NCBI GenBank assembly: GCA_903837365.1
Contig: CAILUF010000302.1
Span: 1-5,878, forward strand
Direction of reading: 5' to 3'
Length of the DNA stretch: 5,878 bases
Origin: an uncultured Alphaproteobacteria bacterium
Lineage (GTDB): Bacteria; Pseudomonadota; Alphaproteobacteria; Rickettsiales; UBA1997
Shown: piece after piece, positions 1 through 5,878 of the stretch
How positions within the stretch are numbered: the first letter of the stretch is position 1
Layout: each line of letters begins with the position of its first letter
The notes under the pieces: generated by a model
Database searches by the model: none
The model's input: the letters and a program-made list of their open reading frames with translations, nothing else
What the model was told of the DNA's origin: nothing
Program-made: the position numbers and the translations under genes

Positions 1-87
1 AACTTAATAAATATTTAAAAATAGTTAAACATAATAAAAAAAGTTAAAATAAATGCAAATAATTATAAATAAGTTATTTTTAGCAAT
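1..87 (+). promoter_or_regulatory. AT-rich leader upstream of murA, with weak -10-like hexamers
   Basis: This non-coding stretch is almost entirely A and T. Two hexamers each match the sigma-70 -10 consensus at 5 of 6 positions: TAAAAT at 45-50 and TATAAA at 64-69. Neither has a convincing -35 box at 16-18 bases; the best is about 3 of 6. In DNA this AT-rich such matches are expected by chance, so a promoter here is only a possibility. No purine-rich Shine-Dalgarno sequence lies in the 15 bases before the murA ATG, where the sequence reads TTATTTTTAGCAAT. No hairpin or reading frame is evident. The upstream neighbour lies outside the window, so murA could equally be transcribed from further left. 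Confidence 0.2.
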
Positions 88-1386
88 ATGAAAAAATTAG
101 TCATTACCGGTGGCAATAAATTAAACGGCGATATCAACATTAGCGGTGCAAAAAATGCTACATTGCCATTGATGGTTGCGTCTATTTTGACTGCTGAAAA
201 ATTGGTTTTGACCAATATCCCTCATGTTGCTGATATTGCAACCATGGCAAACTTATTAATTGATTTGGGAATCGAAATTAGTTTTGACGGCAATCACTCA
301 GACTTTGGAAATCAAGGCCGGGCAATGATTTTGGACGCTGGAAAAATAAATAATCCCGTAGCTACTTATGATTTAGTTCGCAAAATGCGTGCTTCAATTT
401 TTATTTTAGGACCACTATTGGCAAGGGTTGGTAAAGCAAAAGTTTCATTACCGGGAGGTTGCGCAATCGGAACTCGTCCTGTTGATTTGCATCTTAAGGC
501 GATGGAAAAATTAGGTGCAGAAATTGATTTGAGTGGAGGATATGTTGAGGCAAATGTTAAAAAAAGTTTGAATAATCGACTGCAAGGTGATCATATTCAC
601 TTTGAAAAAGTATCGGTTGGTGCTACTGAAAATGCGATGATGGCTTGTAGTTTAGCAAAAGGCGAAAGTTTAATTTCCAATGCAGCATGTGAGCCTGAAA
701 TTATTGATTTAGCAAAATGTTTAAATGCCATGGGAGCAAAAATTTCAGGAGCAGGAACTACGCAAATTCAAATTCAAGGAGTAGATCAACTTCACAGTGC
801 AAGTCATCGAGTTATTGCTGATCGTATTGAAGCTGGAACATATGCGGTTGCAGCGGGAATTACTGGTGGTTGCATCAGGCTTCATCATCTTGAAGATTGG
901 GTTATGACTGGATTTAAAGAAGATTTACAAAAAGCTGGTTTGATTTTTAATCAAATTAGCCATGATGTTGTTGAAGTATCGCGTAATCAGGAATTTATTG
1001 AATCGGTAAATATTTCTACACATCCATTTCCTGGATTTGCAACTGATATGCAAGCGCAATTCATGGCGTTAATGACTGTGGCGAATTCGGTTTCAACTAT
1101 TGAAGAAAATATTTTTGAAAATCGTTTTATGCATGTTTTGGAATTGGCAAGAATGGGAGCAAATATCGAGTCGCATGGAAAAGTTGCGGTAATAAAGGGT
1201 GTAAAAAAATTAACTGGTGCTGAGGTTATGGCAACTGATCTTCGTGCTTCAGTTTCTTTGGTTTTAGCTGGTTTAGTAGCTGATGGACAAACCACCATCA
1301 ATAGGCTTTATCACCTAGAAAGAGGTTATGAAAGATTGGCAGAAAAGCTAATTAATTGTGGCGCTGATATTAAAATGATTTATTAA
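88..1386 (+). CDS. murA: UDP-N-acetylglucosamine 1-carboxyvinyltransferase (MurA)
   Basis: MurA is a cytosolic enzyme that transfers the enolpyruvyl group of phosphoenolpyruvate to the 3'-OH of UDP-GlcNAc, the first committed step of peptidoglycan synthesis. The 432-residue product is full length (E. coli MurA is 419) and shows the two-lobed EPSP-synthase-like fold signature from end to end. The substrate-binding K22-N23 lie in GAKNA. The catalytic loop PGGCAIGTRP carries Cys125, equivalent to E. coli Cys115, and Arg130, equivalent to Arg120. The general base Asp320 lies in TDMQAQ (E. coli Asp305). Arg386 in DLRAS and Arg412 in RGYE match E. coli Arg371 and Arg397. Because Cys rather than Asp sits in the loop, the enzyme is predicted to be fosfomycin-sensitive; that is known for the family, not tested here. 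The ATG at 88 gives the canonical N-terminus. There is no Shine-Dalgarno sequence. The stop is TAA. secA follows 89 bases downstream on the same strand. Its presence implies the organism makes peptidoglycan precursors. Confidence 0.97.
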   Translation: MKKLVITGGNKLNGDINISGAKNATLPLMVASILTAEKLVLTNIPHVADIATMANLLIDLGIEISFDGNHSDFGNQGRAMILDAGKINNPVATYDLVRKMRASIFILGPLLARVGKAKVSLPGGCAIGTRPVDLHLKAMEKLGAEIDLSGGYVEANVKKSLNNRLQGDHIHFEKVSVGATENAMMACSLAKGESLISNAACEPEIIDLAKCLNAMGAKISGAGTTQIQIQGVDQLHSASHRVIADRIEAGTYAVAAGITGGCIRLHHLEDWVMTGFKEDLQKAGLIFNQISHDVVEVSRNQEFIESVNISTHPFPGFATDMQAQFMALMTVANSVSTIEENIFENRFMHVLELARMGANIESHGKVAVIKGVKKLTGAEVMATDLRASVSLVLAGLVADGQTTINRLYHLERGYERLAEKLINCGADIKMIY

Positions 1387-1475
1387 CAGTAATTGTTATA
1401 AATCAGTTAAAAAAGTTTATTTCAAACAAAAAAAGTTTAAAAATAAAACAAATATTAATCTTAAATAATTTTTAA
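1387..1475 (+). promoter_or_regulatory. murA-secA intergenic gap, possible weak secA promoter
   Basis: This 89-base gap is very AT-rich. A loose sigma-70-like pair can be drawn: TTCAAA at 1421-1426 (4 of 6 to the -35 consensus) and TAAAAC at 1444-1449 (4 of 6 to the -10 consensus), 17 bases apart. It would place a start about 20 bases before the secA ATG. Matches of this quality are common by chance in such DNA. The bases before the secA ATG (TTAAATAATTTTTAA) contain no Shine-Dalgarno sequence. There is no intrinsic terminator after murA: the only hairpin seen is a 4-bp GTTT/AAAC stem at 1415-1427, too weak to act alone. Read-through from murA into secA is therefore plausible. No secM-like upstream reading frame is present, unlike the enterobacterial secM-secA arrangement. 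Confidence 0.2.
1409..1439 (+). repeat. 11-bp direct repeat pair, 20-bp period, upstream of secA
   Basis: The sequence AAAAAAGTTTA occurs at 1409-1419 and again at 1429-1439, exactly 20 bases apart start to start, or about two helical turns. The copies lie 37 to 67 bases upstream of the secA start codon, inside the possible promoter area. A phased A-tract pair like this can bend DNA or form a two-site protein-binding region. However, the repeat is low complexity and chance is a fair explanation. A related string (AAAAAAGTTAAAA) lies upstream of murA at 37-49. Confidence 0.4.
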
Positions 1476-4211
1476 ATGTTTTCGTTAATTGCTAAAAAAA
1501 TTTTTGGTTCGGTTAATGAGCGCTTTATCAAATCCTTGCAAAATGATGTAGATAAAATTAACGCTTTCGAAGCTGAATTATCAAAGCTTAGTGATTCTGA
1601 ATTACGCGATAAAACATCGGAATTCAAAAATCGATTAGCAAATAATGCTAAACTTGATGATATTTTACATGAAGCTTTCGCGGTTGTACGCGAAGCTTCG
1701 AAGCGAGTTTTGAACATGCGTCATTTCGATGTGCAACTTATCGGTGGAATTGTTTTGCATCAAGGAAAAATTGCTGAAATGCGCACTGGCGAAGGTAAAA
1801 CTCTAGTTGCTACTTTGCCTTGTTATTTGAATGCGCTTACTGGCAATAGCGTTCATGTTGTAACCGTAAATGATTATCTTGCTAAAAGGGATGCGAGTTG
1901 GATGGGAAAAATCCATGAATTTCTCGGTCTTAGTGTTGGTTGCATTACCAATGAAATTGAAGATGAAGATCGCAAAGCTCAATATACATGCGATATAACT
2001 TACGCAACAAATAACGAGCTAGGTTTTGATTATTTGCGCGATAATATGAAATATGATTTAGCTGATATTGTGCAAAGAGGAAGAAGTTTTGCAATTGTTG
2101 ATGAGGTCGATTCAATCTTGATTGACGAAGCTCGAACACCATTGATTATTTCTGGTCCAACTAATGATAATTCAAAATTATATGAAGAAATTAATCGTTT
2201 AATTCCAAAACTTGAAGCGCAAGATTTTCAACTTGAAGAAAAAGAGCGCGGTGTTTTTTTAACTGATTTGGGTACGGAAAATATTGAGAAAATGTTAAAA
2301 ATTTCGGGGATGATGGAAGGCAATTCTTCGCTTTACGATCCTGCCCATATTTCACTGGTTCATCATGTCAATCAAGCTTTGAAAGCTCATAAGATTTTTA
2401 AAAATGAAATTGATTATATCGTCAAAGATGGTTCAGTTGTAATTATTGATGAATTTACTGGACGTATGCAAGAAGGACGAAGATTCTCAGATGGCTTGCA
2501 TCAAGCGCTTGAAGCGAAAGAAGGTTTAAAAGTTCGCAATGAAAATCAAACTTTAGCATCGATTTCATTTCAAAATTATTTTCGTTTATACAATAAACTT
2601 TCGGGAATGACTGGAACGGCAATGAATGAAGCAATTGAATTTGAAGAAATTTATAATTTGCGTGTTGTTGAAATTCCAACAAATCGAGCAGTTTCAAGGA
2701 CTGATGAAGATGATGAAATTTACAAAAACGAAAAAGGTAAATATCAAGCAATTGTAAAAGCAGTTCAAGAAGCCCATCAAAAAAAACAACCAATTTTGCT
2801 CGGTACTGTAAGCATTGAAAAATCAGAATATCTTTCAAAATTATTAAAAGAAAATAATTTAGCGCATAATGTTTTAAATGCCAAATATCACGAAAAAGAA
2901 GCTGAAATTATTGCGCAAGCAGGAATTTCTGGAGCAATCACTATTGCTACAAATATGGCTGGACGAGGTACGGATATCATGCTTGGTGGCAATCTAGAAG
3001 TTATGATTGGCGAAGAAACTGATGATCAAAAAATTTTAGAAATTAAAAATAAAGTTGAAGCTGACAAAAAAATTGCCATTGAAGCTGGTGGACTTTTTGT
3101 ACTTGGAACTGAGCGTCACGAAAGTCGAAGAATTGATAATCAGCTTCGTGGAAGATCGGGAAGGCAAGGTGATCCCGGTAAATCAAAATTTTTCCTTTCA
3201 CTTGAAGATGATTTAATGCGTATTTTTGGTTCAGAAAAATTGCAATCTTTACTGTCAACTTTTGGCTTGAAAGATGATGAAGCGATTTTTCATCCTTGGA
3301 TTACCAAGACTCTAGCTGGAGCGCAACGCAAAGTGGAAAATCGTAATTATGAGATTCGTAAAAATCTTTTAAAATATGATGACATTGTCAATCATCAGCG
3401 CAAAAATATTTTTGCACTTCGCCAAGAAATAATTTGCAGTGATGATGTTTCTGCCAAAGTCAATGAATATATCAAGCAAATTAATTCGGATTTGGTTGCA
3501 GATTGCATTCCTAAAAATTCATATCAAGCGCAATGGCAAATTGATTTATTAACCAAAGAAATTTTGAGAATTTACGGATTAAAAATTGATCTACAAGCTG
3601 AAGCTTCTAGGGACGGAGTAAGTGAAAATGAAATTTTAAAATTAATCGAAGATTCAGTTTCTGCGCATTTTAAAGAAAAGGAAGCAAGTTGCGATTTAAA
3701 AATTATTCAGCAAATTCAAAAACAAATTTTTCTTATAACTATTGATTCCGAATGGAAAGATCATTTATTGTCATTGGATAAATTGCGTCATGGAATAAAC
3801 CTTCGCGCTTACGCACAGAAAGATCCACTCATTGAGTATAAAAAAGATGCTTTTAATCTTTTTGAAGATATGATGTTGAGAATTGAGGAGCAAATTGTCT
3901 CAAGATTATCTCATGTTCAAATAACTGCTAGTCAAGATGAGGATGGAGAATTAAAACCAGATGCACCAATTATTTTGCCAAGCAAAATTGATGCTCAAAA
4001 AACTTTTTTAAGTCGTATTGATCCAAATTTTGTTAAAAGCGAAGCAAAGCCTGTTAAGCCTGTCATTGAATTACCAAATATCAATGTTAAGAAAAAAGTC
4101 CAACCAGCCCTGCGTAATCCTCATGACCAAGATAGTTGGGGTGAGATTGGTCGCAATGAATCTTGTCCTTGTAATAGCGGAAAAAAATATAAGAATTGCC
4201 ATGGTTCATAA
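1476..4211 (+). CDS. secA: Protein translocase subunit SecA (preprotein translocase ATPase)
   Basis: SecA is the ATP-driven motor that pushes unfolded preproteins through the SecYEG channel; it cycles between cytosol and inner membrane. The 911-residue product is full length (E. coli is 901). NBD1 has Walker A MRTGEGKT (residues 102-109, K108) and Walker B DEVDS (D209-E210), at the same numbers as in E. coli. The preprotein-binding domain is roughly 220-370, with IDEFTGR ending at R330 and NQTLAS at 357-362. SGMTGTA (376-382) opens NBD2, which holds NMAGRGTD (R497, D500) and the motif VI arginines R560 and R563 in QLRGRSGRQGD. The scaffold helix starts near 606 and the helical wing follows. 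The two-helix finger begins near W760 and keeps its tip Tyr, Y779, in RAYAQKDP (E. coli Y794). A variable linker (about 810-890) leads to the zinc-binding SEC-C tail with C897, C899, C908 and H909, which in E. coli also binds SecB. One oddity is CPCN-SGKKYK where CPCG is usual. The start is canonical, without a Shine-Dalgarno sequence; the stop is TAA. Confidence 0.98.
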   Translation: MFSLIAKKIFGSVNERFIKSLQNDVDKINAFEAELSKLSDSELRDKTSEFKNRLANNAKLDDILHEAFAVVREASKRVLNMRHFDVQLIGGIVLHQGKIAEMRTGEGKTLVATLPCYLNALTGNSVHVVTVNDYLAKRDASWMGKIHEFLGLSVGCITNEIEDEDRKAQYTCDITYATNNELGFDYLRDNMKYDLADIVQRGRSFAIVDEVDSILIDEARTPLIISGPTNDNSKLYEEINRLIPKLEAQDFQLEEKERGVFLTDLGTENIEKMLKISGMMEGNSSLYDPAHISLVHHVNQALKAHKIFKNEIDYIVKDGSVVIIDEFTGRMQEGRRFSDGLHQALEAKEGLKVRNENQTLASISFQNYFRLYNKLSGMTGTAMNEAIEFEEIYNLRVVEIPTNRAVSRTDEDDEIYKNEKGKYQAIVKAVQEAHQKKQPILLGTVSIEKSEYLSKLLKENNLAHNVLNAKYHEKEAEIIAQAGISGAITIATNMAGRGTDIMLGGNLEVMIGEETDDQKILEIKNKVEADKKIAIEAGGLFVLGTERHESRRIDNQLRGRSGRQGDPGKSKFFLSLEDDLMRIFGSEKLQSLLSTFGLKDDEAIFHPWITKTLAGAQRKVENRNYEIRKNLLKYDDIVNHQRKNIFALRQEIICSDDVSAKVNEYIKQINSDLVADCIPKNSYQAQWQIDLLTKEILRIYGLKIDLQAEASRDGVSENEILKLIEDSVSAHFKEKEASCDLKIIQQIQKQIFLITIDSEWKDHLLSLDKLRHGINLRAYAQKDPLIEYKKDAFNLFEDMMLRIEEQIVSRLSHVQITASQDEDGELKPDAPIILPSKIDAQKTFLSRIDPNFVKSEAKPVKPVIELPNINVKKKVQPALRNPHDQDSWGEIGRNESCPCNSGKKYKNCHGS

Positions 4212-4289
4212 AAATTATTGGTAATATTATTTATAGTTAAGAGTTAACATTTTTAAACAAGAATACTAAATCACAATTTAAAACTATTA
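4212..4289 (+). promoter_or_regulatory. secA-rmuC intergenic gap, possible weak rmuC promoter
   Basis: This AT-rich gap of 78 bases has no reading frame. TTAACA at 4244-4249 matches the -35 consensus at 5 of 6 positions, but the best hexamer 17 bases later (TAAATC, 4267-4272) matches the -10 consensus at only 3 of 6. A promoter is therefore speculative. The bases before the rmuC ATG (CAATTTAAAACTATTA) contain no Shine-Dalgarno sequence. The short spacing and same orientation allow co-transcription with secA. The only clear structure is the small inverted repeat at 4236-4248, listed separately. Confidence 0.15.
4236..4248 (+). repeat. Short perfect inverted repeat GTTAA-GAG-TTAAC
   Basis: Five-base arms GTTAA and TTAAC flank a 3-base centre, and a short T run (TTTTT, 4250-4254) follows one base later. 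The same bases can be read as a near-tandem 7-mer, AGTTAAG then AGTTAAC (4235-4248). As RNA the stem would be weak, with only one G-C pair per arm, so it is a poor intrinsic terminator. As DNA it could be a small operator-like dyad. It sits 28 to 40 bases after the secA stop and about 41 to 53 bases before the rmuC start. Chance occurrence in AT-rich DNA is quite possible. Confidence 0.3.
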
Positions 4290-5870
4290 ATGACTCAATA
4301 TTTTATTTCTACAATTCTTGCTCTAGCAATATCAAGCGTTTTAAGCTTTTTTGTCTACAAAGTTTTGCGAAAAAAGAATAATCAATTAGTTACGCAAACT
4401 GATAATTATCAAAAAAATATTGATCTAGAAAGGCAATTGGGAATTGCCAATGAAAGAATTATTAATCGTGAAGAGCAATTGCTAAAACAAAATCAAGAAA
4501 ATGAAAAACTTCAAGAAAAATTAAAAATAGTTAATCAAACTTTTGGCGATTGTGAATATAAAAATCATGAAATTAATATCCAAAAAAATATTCTTGAAAA
4601 AAATTTTGATGAATTAAAAATAAATTTTGATTTACAAAAAAATGAAATTTCTCAACTTAATTCTAAACTGCAAAGCCTTGAAAAATCTAACGGCGAACTG
4701 AGTTTTAAAAATAAAAATCTCGAAGAATATTTAGTGAGTTTGAAAAATGAAATTAATCAAGTTCAGCAAAATTCTCTTCAGCAATTTGAAAATTTGGCTA
4801 ATAAAATTCTGGAAGAAAAATCGCAAAAATTTTCGGAATCAAATTTAAGCAGTTTAAAAACAATTCTAAATCCGCTTGGGCAAAATATTGAGGAATTTAA
4901 AAAGCAAATTGGCGAAGTATATAATAAAGAAGCGCGAGAAAGATTTAGCTTGGAGAGAGTTGTTAAAGATTTGCAAGAAAATTCTAATAAGATTAGTCAG
5001 GAAGCTATTAATTTAACCAATGCTTTGAAGGGAAGTGTTAAAAAGCAAGGCAATTGGGGAGAAATGATCTTAGAATCTATTCTTCAGCATTCGGGTTTAA
5101 AAAAGGATATAAATTATTTTCGAGAAAAATCATTTGTTAATGATGAGGGGAAAAATTTGCGTCCTGATTTTCAAATTTTATTACCCGATAATCGTTTGAT
5201 TATTACTGATTCTAAGGTATCCTTAATAGCCTATGAAAAATATTGCTCTATTGATGATCAACAACAACAAAAAACATTTATTAATGATCATTTAAAATCA
5301 ATATATTCTCATATTGATGGTTTATCGTTAAAAAAATATGATGATTTGCAAAAATCTTTAGATTTTACCCTAATGTTTTTCCCGGTTGAACCTGCTTATT
5401 TACTGGCGATGCAACATGATCCGCAACTATGGTTTTACGCCTATGAGAAAAGAATTTTATTAATTAGCCCAACCAATTTGATTATTTGTTTAAAATTAAT
5501 TAATGATTTATGGAATCGCGAATTGCAAAATCGCAATGCTCAAGAAATTGTCAATCGCGCTGAAAAACTTTATGATAAATTTGTTACTTTTGTTGAAAAT
5601 TTTTCTAAAATTGGCAATCAAATCGAAGTTTTAAATAAAACCTATGAAACCGCTTTAAGTCAGTTGTCAAGCGGTCGTGGTAACTTAATTTCTCAAGCCC
5701 AAAAAATTAAAGATTTAGGTTTAAAATCTAGCAAAAAAATTCCCGAAATTTTAACTAATAATCAAGATGAGGAAGATGAAATAATTGAAAATTTAGATGA
5801 AAAAAATATTGAAAAAATCATAGAAAATCAACTTCCAGCCAATCAAATTGCAACCTCTGAAGAAAATTGA
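4290..5870 (+). CDS. rmuC: DNA recombination protein RmuC homolog
   Basis: The 526-residue product belongs to the RmuC family, known in E. coli for limiting inversions at short inverted repeats and predicted to carry a PD-(D/E)xK nuclease-like fold; the exact reaction is not settled. An N-terminal hydrophobic segment (about 4-23) is followed by a basic stretch (KVLRKK), predicting a membrane anchor with the rest in the cytoplasm. Residues about 30-180 are rich in Lys, Glu, Gln, Asn and Leu with heptad-like spacing, a long coiled coil. The conserved core starts at GNWGE (254-258, E258). It continues with the nuclease-like RPD (D293) and DSK (D307, K309), then FFPVEPAYL, ISPTNL, NAQEI, LYDKF and the family signature LSSGRGNLI (459-467). 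The last 40 or so residues are an acidic, Asn-rich, apparently disordered tail. Candidate catalytic residues are intact. The gene starts 78 bases after secA on the same strand, without a Shine-Dalgarno sequence, and ends in TGA followed at once by in-frame TAA. Confidence 0.95.
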   Translation: MTQYFISTILALAISSVLSFFVYKVLRKKNNQLVTQTDNYQKNIDLERQLGIANERIINREEQLLKQNQENEKLQEKLKIVNQTFGDCEYKNHEINIQKNILEKNFDELKINFDLQKNEISQLNSKLQSLEKSNGELSFKNKNLEEYLVSLKNEINQVQQNSLQQFENLANKILEEKSQKFSESNLSSLKTILNPLGQNIEEFKKQIGEVYNKEARERFSLERVVKDLQENSNKISQEAINLTNALKGSVKKQGNWGEMILESILQHSGLKKDINYFREKSFVNDEGKNLRPDFQILLPDNRLIITDSKVSLIAYEKYCSIDDQQQQKTFINDHLKSIYSHIDGLSLKKYDDLQKSLDFTLMFFPVEPAYLLAMQHDPQLWFYAYEKRILLISPTNLIICLKLINDLWNRELQNRNAQEIVNRAEKLYDKFVTFVENFSKIGNQIEVLNKTYETALSQLSSGRGNLISQAQKIKDLGLKSSKKIPEILTNNQDEEDEIIENLDEKNIEKIIENQLPANQIATSEEN

Positions 5871-5878
5871 TAATTAAT

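Noticed and set aside
987..1301. Antisense open frame of 104 codons within murA
   Set aside because: It lies wholly inside a well-conserved coding gene, has no recognisable domain, and its composition mirrors the sense codons.
1415..1427. Possible intrinsic terminator after murA
   Set aside because: The stem is only 4 bp (GTTT/AAAC) with one G-C pair, and it is followed by A rather than T residues.
1387..1475. Possible SecM-like arrest peptide upstream of secA
   Set aside because: The 89-base gap has no reading frame with a plausible signal peptide or arrest motif.
1472..1717. Antisense open frame over the 5' end of secA
   Set aside because: It is the reverse complement of conserved SecA N-terminal codons, with no family resemblance or start signals.
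2455..2838. Antisense open frame of 127 codons within secA
   Set aside because: The Leu/Phe/Gln-rich translation is what Lys/Glu/Ile-rich sense codons give on the reverse strand; no independent support.
1945..3258. Two further short antisense frames within secA (1945-2142 and 3043-3258)
   Set aside because: Both are fully embedded in conserved SecA coding sequence and have no domain or start signal of their own.
4018..4224. Overlapping + strand frame of 68 codons at the secA 3' end
   Set aside because: It is an out-of-frame shadow of the SecA linker and zinc tail. The SecA frame is confirmed by the SEC-C motif and its natural TAA stop.
4290..4830. RmuC N-terminal half considered as a separate structural or SMC-like protein
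   Set aside because: The coiled coil runs without a break into the RmuC core, and the TM-plus-coiled-coil-plus-core layout is the normal family architecture.
1..5878. Search for mobile elements, CRISPR arrays, tRNA, rRNA or a defence cassette
   Set aside because: More than 95% of the window is accounted for by three core genes and the gaps are under 90 bases. No spaced repeats, clover-leaf structure or transposase-like sequence was seen.

Overview
The window holds three complete, intact genes on the + strand, in the order murA, secA, rmuC. They are separated by short, extremely AT-rich gaps of 89 and 78 bases, and 87 AT-rich bases precede murA. The DNA is strongly AT-rich, roughly 30% GC judged by eye. 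Codons are biased to A/T in the third position, and Lys, Asn and Ile are frequent. All Trp codons are TGG and one gene ends in TGA, so the ordinary bacterial code fits.

The proteins look proteobacterial. SecA carries the Gram-negative-style C-terminal zinc tail. From memory, its N-terminal ATPase block and its SWG...RNE..CPC tail most resemble SecA of AT-rich Alphaproteobacteria such as Rickettsiales. The best guess is an AT-rich, possibly host-associated or genome-reduced alphaproteobacterium. This is inference from remembered family sequences; no search was run.

Layout: murA (88-1386) encodes UDP-GlcNAc enolpyruvyl transferase, the first committed enzyme of peptidoglycan synthesis, with its catalytic Cys retained. 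secA (1476-4211) encodes the preprotein translocase ATPase with all motor motifs, the two-helix finger and the zinc tail. rmuC (4290-5870) encodes a membrane-anchored coiled-coil protein with the RmuC PD-(D/E)xK nuclease-like core. The genes serve three different housekeeping processes (cell wall, secretion, DNA rearrangement control). No direct functional coupling is evident beyond shared orientation and possible co-transcription.

No RNA gene, mobile element, CRISPR array or convincing intrinsic terminator is visible. None of the three starts has a recognisable Shine-Dalgarno sequence. This is an ordinary core-genome region, and I did not find an undescribed system. The findings are modest observations on translation signals, non-coding repeats and individual residues.
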